A stretch of DNA of 64,000 nucleotides from Vibrio bathopelagicus (GTDB taxonomy: Bacteria > Pseudomonadota > Gammaproteobacteria > Enterobacterales > Vibrionaceae). The notes beneath the pieces are model-generated. The model was not told the origin of the DNA, searched no databases, and worked only from the letters and a program-made list of their open reading frames with translations. This document shows, piece after piece, positions 35,135 to 44,653 of this stretch (position 1 is its first letter; each line of letters starts with the position of its first letter). The translations under genes were made by a program, and so were the position numbers. The stretch spans positions 434,001 to 498,000 of the forward strand of contig NZ_CP062500.1 in NCBI RefSeq assembly GCF_014879975.1, in the 5' to 3' direction.

Positions 35135-36823
35135 ATGTATAAGGAATATTTTGGCTTCGTTGAGATGCCATTTTCGATTGTACCAAATTCTCGCTATTTG
35201 TTTTTGAGTCAGCGTCACCAAGAAGCAATGCAGAACCTACAAGCCGGTTTAGGCGAAGGTGGGGGCTTTGCGATGCTTACTGGTGAAGTGGGTACAGGAA
35301 AAACAACGGTCGCCAAAGCGATGTTGTCATCACTCGATAATCAGACTCAAGCTGGCCTTATACTTAACCCTACGTTTTCCAATACGGATTTACTGGAAGC
35401 GATTTGTGATGAGTTCGAGGTCGAGTACCCTGAACGAGCATCGTTGAAACAGCTCAGCCAAGCGATTCATTATTTCCTGCTTGATAGTCATGCTGAAGGT
35501 ATTCAAACCTTACTGGTAATTGACGAGGCTCAACATCTCGCAGCCGATGTGTTGGAGCAGCTACGTCTTCTAACCAATCTAGAAACAGACAGTCGTAAGC
35601 TGTTAAAAGTGCTGCTGGTTGGCCAACCGGAATTGCAGCAGCATCTACAGACCACTCAGCTACGTCAGCTTGCACAGCGCATTACGGGTCGTTATCACTT
35701 ACTGCCTCTTAATACTGAAGAGGCAGGCAAGTACATCGCGTTTCGTTTGGAAACTGCGGGTGGCGAGCAGATGTTATTTTCGAATCGTGCTATCAAGCTG
35801 ATCGCTCAATATACTCATGGCATTCCAAGATTTATCAATCTGGTGTGTGATAAAGCACTGCAGTTAGCTTTTCATGATGGTGAGCAAACGCCCTCGAATG
35901 AGACGGTTAGCCGAGCTTGTCAGCAGATCATGGCTTTTCAGGCTGATGTGTATCATGTTGAAAAACAGCACGCAGTTGCTGCGGCACCAAAGCTACTCAA
36001 ATATGCCGCTTTAGCGACGTTAAGCATTGGCTTAGCCTTTACTACTTTTAACTTCGCCCCGTCATACATAGAGCCATGGCTATCGACTAACACTTCAAAC
36101 GAAGCTAAAACCGAAGTGCCGGCACAAGCGCAACGCTCATTGGTGGCAGATACGGCTAAGTTAGCGGCAGAGGCTAACTTAGCAGCAGAGCCGAAGCCTT
36201 CAAAGTTTGCATTACCACAAGATATTCAACAGCATTTAATGCAAGGAACTAACCGTTCTCTTGCGGTTAAAGATCTCTATACCTTATGGGGATATCAATC
36301 TTCTTTGCGTGATGGTTTGTGTTTAAGTGAACCTCAGAGCGTGTTCGTGTGTGAGCAACAACAGTCCAACCTAGCGGATTTAGTAGAGCTTGGGGTACCT
36401 GTGGTTCTCAATCTTGAACTCGAACAAGAGTCGGTATTCGCCGTGCTTTATGGGGAGTCTGACGACTCGGTTGAACTACTCATTAACGAGAAGTTGCTGG
36501 TGATGCCTAAGCGCTCGTTAGAGCAGCTGTGGCAAGGTGATTATGTCGCGATTTGGAAACAACCACTGAGAGAAACCCTAAAAGAGGGTTATCAAGGCGA
36601 AGCCGTAACATTATTGGATTTACTGTTGTCTGAAGTGTTAGGTGAAGTCGTTTCAGGAAATGATGTGTTTGATAATGAATTAAAAATGAAAGTCGAAGCC
36701 TTTCAGATCTGGCAGGGGATGTCTGTGGACGGTATTGCTGGCAAACGTACACTGGCAAGATTGCAAAGGTTGGCTCAACTGGATTCACCTAAGTTGATGT
36801 CACTTGATGGAGGAGCTAGCTAA
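35135..36823 (+). CDS. gspA: Type II secretion assembly ATPase GspA (ExeA)
   Basis: A 562-residue inner-membrane protein that, with GspB, helps the secretin GspD cross the peptidoglycan and assemble. The cytoplasmic N-terminal AAA part opens MYKEYFGFVEMPF and has Walker A GEVGTGKTT (about 47-55) and Walker B LLVIDEAQ (about 126-133). A membrane helix is at about 286-304, followed by a periplasmic part ending in a peptidoglycan-binding-type repeat (KMKVEAFQIWQGMSVDGIAGKRTL). Start at ATG 35135, with AGGG upstream; the frame extends 90 nt further to an ATG that overlaps cca. Its stop shares one base with gspB. Vibrio and Aeromonas keep gspAB apart from the main gsp operon. Confidence 0.94.
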   Translation: MYKEYFGFVEMPFSIVPNSRYLFLSQRHQEAMQNLQAGLGEGGGFAMLTGEVGTGKTTVAKAMLSSLDNQTQAGLILNPTFSNTDLLEAICDEFEVEYPERASLKQLSQAIHYFLLDSHAEGIQTLLVIDEAQHLAADVLEQLRLLTNLETDSRKLLKVLLVGQPELQQHLQTTQLRQLAQRITGRYHLLPLNTEEAGKYIAFRLETAGGEQMLFSNRAIKLIAQYTHGIPRFINLVCDKALQLAFHDGEQTPSNETVSRACQQIMAFQADVYHVEKQHAVAAAPKLLKYAALATLSIGLAFTTFNFAPSYIEPWLSTNTSNEAKTEVPAQAQRSLVADTAKLAAEANLAAEPKPSKFALPQDIQQHLMQGTNRSLAVKDLYTLWGYQSSLRDGLCLSEPQSVFVCEQQQSNLADLVELGVPVVLNLELEQESVFAVLYGESDDSVELLINEKLLVMPKRSLEQLWQGDYVAIWKQPLRETLKEGYQGEAVTLLDLLLSEVLGEVVSGNDVFDNELKMKVEAFQIWQGMSVDGIAGKRTLARLQRLAQLDSPKLMSLDGGAS

Positions 36824-37740
36824 TGTCACGCATTATGCAAGAGCTCAAACAATCCGAGCTTAGAGGCTACCAAAGCCATCATGTACCTAATTCTGCTGTG
36901 GCTATCAGTAAAAAGAGAGGTTCGTCGCTCACTATAGGGCTTCTCCTGCTATTAGTCCCTTCTTTGTTGGTCGGTGGAGCGTTGATTTATCAATCTTATA
37001 GTTCCTCATCTCAAGTACTCAGCCGGTCTACTGAATCAATGCCTCCGAATCCTGAAGATAAAACGATCGCTTCAAAGGCGCCAGTAACGAATGAAACCGT
37101 GGCAGTTACACAAGATGAGTCACCATTTTTGATTCGCACAGCACCAACAAATAACGAGTTAAAAGCATTACCGCGTAAAGAGGTGTATGCACAAGTGAAT
37201 ATCAACGGCACCGCTGATATGGATGATTCGAACGCCATGCTTGCACTCGCTGATGTCTCTGAACCCAATTCAGAGTTAAATTCTGAGCCAAGTACAGAGA
37301 GCTTCGAACCTTCATCGACACAGTCAAGCTCATCCGACTACAGTAATGAGTTGCAATCAGACAGTGATTTACTGCAAAGGCTCGACCTCAGTGAGTTACC
37401 ACCTGATTTAGCATTGAAGCTTGAATCTATCATGGGTGACCAACAAAGCGCACCTGAGCCAATGGATTCTAGACCTGCTGAAAGTATGGAATCTCCGGTC
37501 ATCGAGTTAGAATCTCATGGCAGTAGTTTGTCTGGGGTACTGCCAAAGCTAGATTTACAAACTCATATGTACTCGAGTAGTGAAACGAAACGTTGGGTCA
37601 AAGTGAATGGTCATGAAGTGGCGCAAGGGGACTGGATTGGACAAGACATTCAGTTGCTAGAGATTAAGCCACAATCGGTGATCATTGAGTTCAATCAGCA
37701 GAAGATAGAAATCCCAGCTCTATATGAGTGGAAAGGCTAG
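36823..37740 (+). CDS. gspB: Type II secretion assembly protein GspB (ExeB)
   Basis: A 305-residue partner of GspA in secretin assembly. It has a short cytoplasmic start, one membrane helix (about residues 36-57), a long low-complexity linker rich in Ser, Glu and Pro (about 75-240), and a compact C-terminal domain (about 245-305) with ETKRWVKVNGHEVAQGDWIG, typical of T2SS protein B and related to the GspC homology region. It begins in the TAATG overlap with gspA and has GGAGGAG as strong ribosome site. Confidence 0.93.
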   Translation: MSRIMQELKQSELRGYQSHHVPNSAVAISKKRGSSLTIGLLLLLVPSLLVGGALIYQSYSSSSQVLSRSTESMPPNPEDKTIASKAPVTNETVAVTQDESPFLIRTAPTNNELKALPRKEVYAQVNINGTADMDDSNAMLALADVSEPNSELNSEPSTESFEPSSTQSSSSDYSNELQSDSDLLQRLDLSELPPDLALKLESIMGDQQSAPEPMDSRPAESMESPVIELESHGSSLSGVLPKLDLQTHMYSSSETKRWVKVNGHEVAQGDWIGQDIQLLEIKPQSVIIEFNQQKIEIPALYEWKG

Positions 37741-37804
37741 TGCAATAGAGGGTAGATTCTCCTCTCACATAGAGCGGAGATTTGAACGAGGAACCAAGAC
37801 AAAT

Positions 37805-37833
37805 AAAAAGGAGCACCGAGGTGCTCCTTTTTT
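37805..37833. terminator. Bidirectional terminator after gspB
   Basis: The 12-bp stem AAAAAGGAGCAC with GTGCTCCTTTTT has a CGAG loop; it ends gspAB and the convergent ygiM gene. Confidence 0.92.
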
Positions 37834-37896
37834 GATATTCGATACTGAATTTACTCTGTTTCGCGCAAGATGAGCCAAACAGGAAAAGCGGTCAGC

Positions 37897-38508
37897 TTAC
37901 GACCAGCCGTTTGGTGACTTTCTGCGACGAGGCATAATGTGCGGAAGGATAAGGCCAAGAAGTAGACCAATACCAGCAACACCACCACCGTACATGAAGT
38001 ACTTCAGTAGTAGATCATCTTTTTGCGTGTCTAGCTTAGCGCGTAGCTCACGGTTCTCTGTTTGAGAGCTCGTTAGCTGTTGGCTAATCTCGCTGTAGTT
38101 TTGCTCAAGTTCAGCAATTTGCTTGTTACGAGAGTCTAGAGAGCTCGCTAGGCCAGCTTTCTCGCTGTCTGCACTTTGACGAGCATTCGCTAGCTTGCCT
38201 TTAACTTCAGTCAGCTCTTTCTCTAGCTTAGGCATACGTAGAGCCATGCTTTCTTGAGTGCTTACAAACTTACTTTCTACCCAGCCTTTACGGCCGCGGT
38301 TGTCTTGAACCTGGGTGTAACCCGTGCTCTTGTTAGTTTGTAGGTAAGTAATCTTTTCACCAGCATCAACACTACCGATGATACGGAATGTGTTGTTTGG
38401 GCCAGAATGCATATAAGTAAATAGTTTGTCAGCAATATAACGGTCTTGTGCAAAGGCAGCTGGAGCCGCAAGCATTGCGAGCAAAACTAAGCTAATCAGT
38501 TTTTTCAC
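37897..38508 (-). CDS. ygiM: SH3-domain membrane protein (YgiM type)
   Basis: A 203-residue envelope protein. A signal peptide (residues 1-20, ending AAPAAFAQ) leads into a bacterial SH3 domain (about 21-85, KLFTYMHSGPNN and GRKGWVESKFVS), a coiled coil (about 95-165, with many Glu, Gln, Leu), and one C-terminal membrane helix (about 168-190) followed by a basic tail, PRRRK. So most of it would sit in the periplasm with its tail in the cytoplasm. The function is not established; it accompanies cca and ygiF in E. coli as well. SH3 domains of this type often bind peptidoglycan. Confidence 0.9.
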   Translation of the reverse strand: MKKLISLVLLAMLAAPAAFAQDRYIADKLFTYMHSGPNNTFRIIGSVDAGEKITYLQTNKSTGYTQVQDNRGRKGWVESKFVSTQESMALRMPKLEKELTEVKGKLANARQSADSEKAGLASSLDSRNKQIAELEQNYSEISQQLTSSQTENRELRAKLDTQKDDLLLKYFMYGGGVAGIGLLLGLILPHIMPRRRKSPNGWS

Positions 38509-38599
38509 AGTAAATCCCTTAACGATTCAAATTGGGTAGGCGTATGAGTCAGCCTCAATGAGCAAATAATATTTAGTTTCTTTATGCGGTGCAACAAAG

Positions 38600-38620
38600 A
38601 AGGGAGGCAAAGCCTCCCTT
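38600..38620 (-). terminator. Terminator of the phosphate transporter operon
   Basis: The stem AAGGGAGGC with GCCTCCCTT (9 bp) has a 3-nt loop. The T tail on the minus strand is short (CTTTGT). It lies about 95 nt after the PiT gene. Confidence 0.65.
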
Positions 38621-38713
38621 TCTGTGCGTTTGAGTCAATAATGACATGGTATTTACATATCGTTACCGAAGCTCACCGTTTTCTGACGCTAATATTTACT
38701 AACGTCAGGGCTA

Positions 38714-39976
38714 TTACATAGTAAACATAGCCTGAATTGCGTAGAAGAACACAACAGCAAGTAGAGCACCTGCAGGTAGCGTTACAATCCACGAAGCAAC
38801 GATGTTACGCACAACGCCTAGGTTCAGAGCTGCGATACCACGAGCAAAACCTACACCTAATACCGCACCAACTAATGTTTGTGTGGTTGAGATTGGAAGG
38901 CCAGTACCAGAAGCAAGAACAACGGTACACGCAGTTGCAAGCTGAGCTGCGAAACCACGGCTAGGTGTTAGTTCTGTAATACCAGTACCCACAGTCGCCA
39001 TTACTTTATGACCCATGGTAGCAAGACCAACAACGATACCAATACCACCTAGTGGAAGAATCCACCATGCGATAGTGCTCTTACCGGAGATTTCACCCAT
39101 GTGCTCAACAGTTGAAACAACAGCAGACAGTGGACCAATCGCGTTAGCTACGTCGTTTGAACCGTGTGCGAATGCCATTGCACAAGCTGTGATAACCATA
39201 AGTACGCTGAAGATACCTTCAACGCCTGCAAAGCCATGGTCTTCTTCGCGATTAGCAAATTTCTTTTGAATGTATAAGTAACCGCCAACCATGACTAGAG
39301 CAGAAACTCCTGCTGCCCATAACCATGCCTCAGTACCACTTAGGTGAAGGCCAACGTGCTTAAGACCTTTCTTGATCGTTACAAGTGCAATGACCATGGT
39401 TGTAATGAACATGTACACAGGCACAAAACGCTTAGCGTTAAACAACGGATTTTCTGTATCGAATATCAGTCGTTGGGCACTTACAAAAATGAGATAGGCG
39501 AAGATGCCGGAAATCAACGGTGTGACAATCCAACTACCCACAATGCCTTGAACGCTGTTCCAGTCTACGGCTTCTGTACCAACAGACACACAAGCGAAAC
39601 CGATGATTGCACCGATGATTGAGTGAGTCGTTGATACTGGCCAGCCCATGTATGATGCTAGAAGCAACCATGTACCAGCAGCTAGTAGTGCAGACATCAT
39701 GCCGTACACAAGTACATCAGGTTGATGAGCGAATAGAGACGTTTCGATAACACCTTTACGGATCGTGTCTGTTACTTCGCCGCCCGCAAGGTAAGCACCT
39801 GCGAATTCAAAGATCATTGCGATAATGATCGCTTGTTTAACGGTTAGAGCTTTAGAGCCTACTGAAGTGCCCATTGCATTCGCAACGTCATTTGCACCAA
39901 TACCAATAGCCATCAAGAAACCGAAAGCTGCTGCAACAATAATCAGGACAGTGCCGTAGTTAGCAAGGATATCCAT
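38714..39976 (-). CDS. PiT family inorganic phosphate transporter
   Basis: A 420-residue symporter for inorganic phosphate (as metal-phosphate) with H+ or Na+. Both PiT repeats show the family signature: GIGANDVANAMGTSVG (about residues 26-41) and FAHGSNDVANAIGPL (about 270-284). About ten membrane helices are visible. It is downstream of, and in the same direction as, the PhoU-like gene (128 nt upstream); this pairing is common in bacteria, and the partner is thought to regulate the transporter. It resembles E. coli PitA in role but is shorter. Confidence 0.94.
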   Translation of the reverse strand: MDILANYGTVLIIVAAAFGFLMAIGIGANDVANAMGTSVGSKALTVKQAIIIAMIFEFAGAYLAGGEVTDTIRKGVIETSLFAHQPDVLVYGMMSALLAAGTWLLLASYMGWPVSTTHSIIGAIIGFACVSVGTEAVDWNSVQGIVGSWIVTPLISGIFAYLIFVSAQRLIFDTENPLFNAKRFVPVYMFITTMVIALVTIKKGLKHVGLHLSGTEAWLWAAGVSALVMVGGYLYIQKKFANREEDHGFAGVEGIFSVLMVITACAMAFAHGSNDVANAIGPLSAVVSTVEHMGEISGKSTIAWWILPLGGIGIVVGLATMGHKVMATVGTGITELTPSRGFAAQLATACTVVLASGTGLPISTTQTLVGAVLGVGFARGIAALNLGVVRNIVASWIVTLPAGALLAVVFFYAIQAMFTM

Positions 39977-40104
39977 CGTAATACCTAGTTGTTTGATAAC
40001 AAGCGGAACAAATTTAGACGCAAAAAACCGCTCAGCGAGAGGAATACTCAGCGCATAAGTGGTTTGGTTAAAAAGTGCTCTTCGTTATATGGTTAACGTA
40101 TGAT

Positions 40105-40791
40105 TTAAGATCGAGAAAGCATTACTTCAAGACGAGCGCCAACACGCTGTGCTTGATCTGCAATACCACCAACCCATTCAAGAATCTTGTACAAGAACAT
40201 GATGTCAACTGGATTCAGACCTTCTTCTATCGCCATAAGTTGTTGGCGTAGTTCGATCTGCATCGCGTCCGTGTCATCTTCAATTACATCTAATTGATGA
40301 ATCATTTCAGCAACGAGTGTTACTTCACGGCCTTTAAAGCCAGTTTCAAGCAATTCGTCTAATTCATTGATTACGTTTTGTGCTTGGTTCGCTGCATCTA
40401 GACAACGTTTAACGTAAGCGATGAAGTTCTGTTGCATTGGAGCAGGAATGACAAGTTGACGACCATACACACGGCCAGCAATGTCTTTCGCTAGGTTTGC
40501 TAGTTTGTCTTGTTGAGTTAAAAGCTCCAACATGTCGGTGCGATCAACTGGCATAAACAAACCGCGAGGAAGTTTAAGGCGAATTTCACGTTTTAGTACG
40601 TCAGCTTCTTTCTCAAGGTGAGAAATTTGAGCTCGAATTTCAGATGCTTTTTCCCAGTCACCTTTTGAAGAAACTTCAAAAAAATTAACTAGGTGAGAAC
40701 AACATTCGTTCACGCATACTACGTGACGCTGCAAAGGTTTAATTGGGGACTTTGCAAATAACCCCATAATTGTATTTACTGGCATGGTCAT
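40105..40791 (-). CDS. TIGR00153/DUF47 family PhoU-like protein
   Basis: A 228-residue, all-helical cytoplasmic protein of the PhoU-like group (DUF47). It begins with the typical LFAKSPIKPLQRHV opening, continues with acidic helices (VIEDDTDAMQIELRQQL), and ends with WVGGIADQAQRVGARLEVML. Such proteins pair with PiT transporters, and are thought to bind metal clusters and to control transport. It is the first gene of a two-gene minus-strand operon and is divergent to ygiF with about 200 nt between. Confidence 0.9.
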   Translation of the reverse strand: MTMPVNTIMGLFAKSPIKPLQRHVVCVNECCSHLVNFFEVSSKGDWEKASEIRAQISHLEKEADVLKREIRLKLPRGLFMPVDRTDMLELLTQQDKLANLAKDIAGRVYGRQLVIPAPMQQNFIAYVKRCLDAANQAQNVINELDELLETGFKGREVTLVAEMIHQLDVIEDDTDAMQIELRQQLMAIEEGLNPVDIMFLYKILEWVGGIADQAQRVGARLEVMLSRS

Positions 40792-40992
40792 CCAACCTAA
40801 TAAATAATAACCTTAAAACAACATACACCATATTCATGGTGAAATGTTAAGCGATGGCTACAAAGTCGCGCATGTTAACCTAATCAATGTCTCATTAAAA
40901 CTGTTTTAGATCATCATAAGGGCGATATTTCTGACTTGCTGACTTTTCAAATTGGCAATATCCTGTCCCTATCTTCACAGAAAGGTATAACT

Positions 40993-42510
40993 ATGGAAAC
41001 CGAGATAGAACTGAAGTTTTTTGTTTCTCCTGATTTTTCAGAGACTTTACGCAATAAAATTGCTGAAACTAAAGTACTTCAGCACAGTTGTCGTGAGCTA
41101 GGTAACATCTACTTTGACACCCCTGACAACTGGCTACGCAAGCACGATACAGGCTTGCGCATTCGACGTTTTGATGACGTATTTGTACAAACCGTTAAGA
41201 CCGCAGGTCGCGTGGTTGCTGGCTTGCATCAAAGACCAGAATACAACGCAGAACACGACAGCAATGAGCCTAAGTTATCCTTACATCCTGCGGATATTTG
41301 GCCAGCAGGTAAGGACATTGAAACCTTACAAGCAGAGCTGACGCCTTTGTTCTCTACCAACTTTACCCGTGAACAGTGGCTGGTGGGTATGCCTGATGGC
41401 AGCCAAGTTGAAGTGGCATTTGACCAAGGTTTTGTCGAGTCTGGTGGCCTACAAGAACCCATTTGCGAAGTCGAATTAGAACTTAAATCAGGTCAAACCG
41501 ATGCTCTGTTTACTTTGTCTCGTCAATTCTGCGAGCAAGGCGGCATGCGCTTAGGCAACCTTAGCAAAGCGGCTAAGGGCTATCGTCTTGCTCAGGGTTA
41601 TCAAGGAGATGAAGTCACTCCTTTGACATTAGTTGATACTGGCAAAACTGATACCGTTGAATCGTGTTTCATTCAATCTTTAGAGCATGCTCTCGCTCAT
41701 TGGCACTATCACGAGCAGATCTTCACAGAGCGCCAATCAATCGAAGCGCTGCATGAGATCAGTCACTCGTTGAGTTTTATCCGTCAAACCTTCACTATTT
41801 ATGGTGGCATCGTGCCAAGACGCGCGAGTGCTATTTTACGTCAAGAGTTGAAGTGGCTTGAGCAAGAGCTCGATTGGCTGAAAAGCTATGACCATTTCGA
41901 AGATTTGTTGGAAGATAAAGGCCACGTGCTGCGTAAACTTGATGCGCGCAAGTTCTTAGTCGCTGAGCTGAAAGAGATGCAGGAACAGCTTCCTGATCGT
42001 GAAAACCTGCTTACCTTGTTAAGCTCTGCTCGTTATACCGGTTTGTTGTTAGACCTAAGCCGTTGGATCTTGTCTCGTGGATGGCAACCATTCTTAGATG
42101 AGAAAGCGCGTGAGCAAATGGGTCGTGGTATCGAATGGTTTTCGGTGCAGCAACTCGATCGTACATGGGCAGACTTGATGGAAGCTTTCCCGCCAGAGCG
42201 AGTTATGACCAGCCAAGCGTATATTGATCAGCAATACCGTTTGATGCGTAATCTATACTCTGGCGTCGGTTTCGCGAGTTTGTATGACGACGATGAGCGC
42301 AACAGCTTCCGTTTGCCATGGGCCGATATGGTGCAAGGTATTGATGACTTGCTGGCACTTAAAACATTAGAGCCTTTGACTGAGAAGTTGGAAGGCGATG
42401 AGAAGGTTCAGCTAGAGCGTTGGTTGGCTCGTCAAGAAGTGTCCATTCTGCATGCGATGGAACAGACGCGCCAAATCAGTGTCGAGGTTGAGCCATACTG
42501 GCAAGACTAA
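40993..42510 (+). CDS. ygiF: Inorganic triphosphatase with CYTH and CHAD domains
   Basis: A 505-residue cytoplasmic protein. The N-terminal CYTH domain (about 1-200) starts METEIELKFFV with the ExExK motif and hydrolyses tripolyphosphate in E. coli. The C-terminal CHAD domain (about 215-500) is helical with conserved histidines; CHAD domains bind polyphosphate. ATG 40993 is chosen: AAAGG lies 8 nt upstream and the ExExK motif then lies at the very start; the frame extends 57 nt further. Its divergence from the phosphate transporter operon fits a role in phosphate chemistry. It is followed by a bidirectional terminator. Confidence 0.94.
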   Translation: METEIELKFFVSPDFSETLRNKIAETKVLQHSCRELGNIYFDTPDNWLRKHDTGLRIRRFDDVFVQTVKTAGRVVAGLHQRPEYNAEHDSNEPKLSLHPADIWPAGKDIETLQAELTPLFSTNFTREQWLVGMPDGSQVEVAFDQGFVESGGLQEPICEVELELKSGQTDALFTLSRQFCEQGGMRLGNLSKAAKGYRLAQGYQGDEVTPLTLVDTGKTDTVESCFIQSLEHALAHWHYHEQIFTERQSIEALHEISHSLSFIRQTFTIYGGIVPRRASAILRQELKWLEQELDWLKSYDHFEDLLEDKGHVLRKLDARKFLVAELKEMQEQLPDRENLLTLLSSARYTGLLLDLSRWILSRGWQPFLDEKAREQMGRGIEWFSVQQLDRTWADLMEAFPPERVMTSQAYIDQQYRLMRNLYSGVGFASLYDDDERNSFRLPWADMVQGIDDLLALKTLEPLTEKLEGDEKVQLERWLARQEVSILHAMEQTRQISVEVEPYWQD

Positions 42511-42532
42511 ATTCTGTATCTATATGAATTTG

Positions 42533-42558
42533 AAAATAGGGCTCCGGCCCTATTTTTT
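42533..42558. terminator. Bidirectional terminator covering the K+ channel stop codon
   Basis: The 10-bp stem AAAATAGGGC with GCCCTATTTT has a TCCG loop and T run. The stop codon of the minus-strand channel gene (42552-42550) lies inside the right arm. Confidence 0.88.
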
Positions 42559-43299
42559 TGTCTGTTGCTCAAGCTTTTCTAGGCGTTCTAAGATTTTTTG
42601 TTGCTGCTCAATGATTTTCTCAAGATGCTTCTCTTTGTTTTCCGCTCGTTGACTCTCGTGATGAGTTGGAGAGGTGATTAAAGAGGTAATCAAGCCTGAA
42701 ATCATACCAAACACCCCCACACCGCAAATGATCACCAGAGAGGCGACTAATTTTCCTGAGCTTGTGACAGGATAATGATCGCCATATCCCACCGTACTGA
42801 TGGTGACGAAAGCCCACCATAAAGCATCTTGTCCAGTGGTGATGTTGGCATTGGGATCTTTGTGCTCTAACAGCAGTATTGTTCCTGCTCCTATGGTCAG
42901 GAGAATGACCAACAGCAATATAATTGAGGCGAGGGTAGTTTCTTTACGATTGCGAAATAGTTCTCTGAGAACACGTTTTCCTGAACGGAGAACAAGAATG
43001 ACACGCAAAATCTGAAAAATGCGAGCGAAACGAAGAGGCTCGATCATAGGGATGCTTGCTAAGAAATCGATCCAGTGTACTTTTAGATATTCTTTTTTGT
43101 TTTGTGATCTGAATAGATCAATTGTGAGCTGAAAAAGAAAAACACTACAGATTACAAAATCGAGGCCGATAAGGACTTGTTTCGATTCTTTATCAATCGG
43201 TACGAACAATAAGCCTGAGATCACAAATAACGCTAAGAAAGAGAGAATCAGTGACAATAAGCTCATCGGCTTGGTGGCGTCTTTGGTATTATTCAACAT
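42550..43299 (-). CDS. Voltage-gated-type potassium channel
   Basis: A 249-residue ion channel of the VIC superfamily. The pore has the selectivity filter TVGYGD (about residue 177-182), preceded by the pore helix ALWWAFVTIS. Before it are about four to five helices, with a weak charged segment (RFARIFQILRVILVLRSGKR, about residues 92-111) like an S4 voltage sensor. After the last helix the C-terminus is a charged coiled coil (HLEKIIEQQQKILERLEKLEQQ). No RCK domain is present, so gating by cytosolic ligands through that route is not expected. It is transcribed alone, towards ygiF. Confidence 0.9.
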   Translation of the reverse strand: MLNNTKDATKPMSLLSLILSFLALFVISGLLFVPIDKESKQVLIGLDFVICSVFLFQLTIDLFRSQNKKEYLKVHWIDFLASIPMIEPLRFARIFQILRVILVLRSGKRVLRELFRNRKETTLASIILLLVILLTIGAGTILLLEHKDPNANITTGQDALWWAFVTISTVGYGDHYPVTSSGKLVASLVIICGVGVFGMISGLITSLITSPTHHESQRAENKEKHLEKIIEQQQKILERLEKLEQQTKK

Positions 43300-43396
43300 T
43301 CATACGAGGCTCAAAATAAATCGCGAACTTTGACTGACATAGCCACCTCGCGGATATAGAAGCCATCAATATATAAGAATTAATGGAGAACTGACA

Positions 43397-44653
43397 ATGA
43401 CTAAACTGTCATTCAAGCCGTGGGAAAGGATAATCTCTGACGTTCGTCTCGTTCCGAAAATGATCATGCTAATGGTATTCAGCACTGTTTTGATCATTTC
43501 GAAACAGCTATGGGACGCAAGTACGTTTTACGATTCATTGCTTGCTGTAACGAATAATGCTCAAGTTGCACAACAGCATTATGAGACTTACCTAGTTCAA
43601 GTGGCTTGGCAAACAGCCTTAATGATCGTTGTTTTTGTGGTTCTTCTATTAGCGGCAGCTCGCGTGATGTTGCGTCAAACTCAATATCTTAACGACGCTA
43701 TTAAAACTATGGCCGATAAAAACTTATCGGTGCCTATTCAAATGGACTGTAAAGATGAATACGGTGATGTGGCACGTGAGCTTGAGAAAACACGTGTTCA
43801 GTTGCATGACATGGTTAAAGCTCAGATTGCGTCTTCAGATGAGCTGTTTGCTCTGACAGAAGTAATGACCATCAGTATGTCGGAAACCAAAGATTCGGCT
43901 CAAGAAGAGTTCAATGAGATCGATCAGCTTGCGACAGCGATGAGTGAGATGACATCGACAGTCCAAACAGTAGCTGAGCATGCGCAAAACGCTTCATCTT
44001 TGACTGAGCAGGCTTCAGGTCAGGCTCTTACTGGCCAGAAATTTGTCCAAGGCTCTGTTTCTAAGATGAGTGAGTTGTCTTCAGACATCGCAGCCTCTGC
44101 TGCGGCAGTAAACCAAGTTGAAGAGCGTGTTGACTCAATTGGTAGCGTTGTTGGTACTATCCAAGGCATTTCAGAACAAACCAACTTACTGGCATTGAAC
44201 GCAGCGATTGAAGCGGCGCGTGCGGGTGAGGCGGGTCGTGGTTTTGCCGTGGTTGCTGATGAGGTTCGTAACCTTGCACAGCGCACTCAGCAAGCGACGG
44301 TAGAAATTCAAGACATGATCAGTCATCTACAAAGCAGTGCAAATTCTGCGGTAGAGCTGATGGAAAAAAGTGTGGTGGAAGCGGCTGAAGGCGTTGAACT
44401 TGTTACCAATGCAGGCTCGGAGCTTGATGGTATCGTAAGCCAAGTAAACCAAATCAATGATATGAATTTCCAGATCGCGACGGCTGCGGGTCAGCAAAGT
44501 AGTGTCGCTGAAGAGATGAGTGTCAACCTAACCAATGTTCGGGAGCTCGTTGAAGCGTCTGTTGTGGTGGTTGGTGAACTTCTTGAGACTTCTCAGCTTA
44601 TGGAAAGCAACGCACAAGAACTTGACGGTAAGATTAAGCAGTTTAAGGTTTAA
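43397..44653 (+). CDS. Methyl-accepting chemotaxis protein with minimal periplasmic part
   Basis: A 418-residue chemoreceptor. TM1 is at about residues 20-36 and TM2 at about 68-92; the stretch between is only some 30 residues, too short for a Cache or four-helix ligand domain. A HAMP-like segment follows (about 93-150), then the long signalling coiled coil with the tip [35 protein letters not shown] (core 20 residues at about 263-297). It may therefore sense membrane or cytoplasmic states, or pass on signals from a partner. There is no CheR-tethering pentapeptide at the C-terminus. The start has GGAG 8 nt upstream. It lies between the K+ channel gene and glnE as a single unit. Confidence 0.93.
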   Translation: MTKLSFKPWERIISDVRLVPKMIMLMVFSTVLIISKQLWDASTFYDSLLAVTNNAQVAQQHYETYLVQVAWQTALMIVVFVVLLLAAARVMLRQTQYLNDAIKTMADKNLSVPIQMDCKDEYGDVARELEKTRVQLHDMVKAQIASSDELFALTEVMTISMSETKDSAQEEFNEIDQLATAMSEMTSTVQTVAEHAQNASSLTEQASGQALTGQKFVQGSVSKMSELSSDIAASAAAVNQVEERVDSIGSVVGTIQGISEQTNLLALNAAIEAARAGEAGRGFAVVADEVRNLAQRTQQATVEIQDMISHLQSSANSAVELMEKSVVEAAEGVELVTNAGSELDGIVSQVNQINDMNFQIATAAGQQSSVAEEMSVNLTNVRELVEASVVVVGELLETSQLMESNAQELDGKIKQFKV

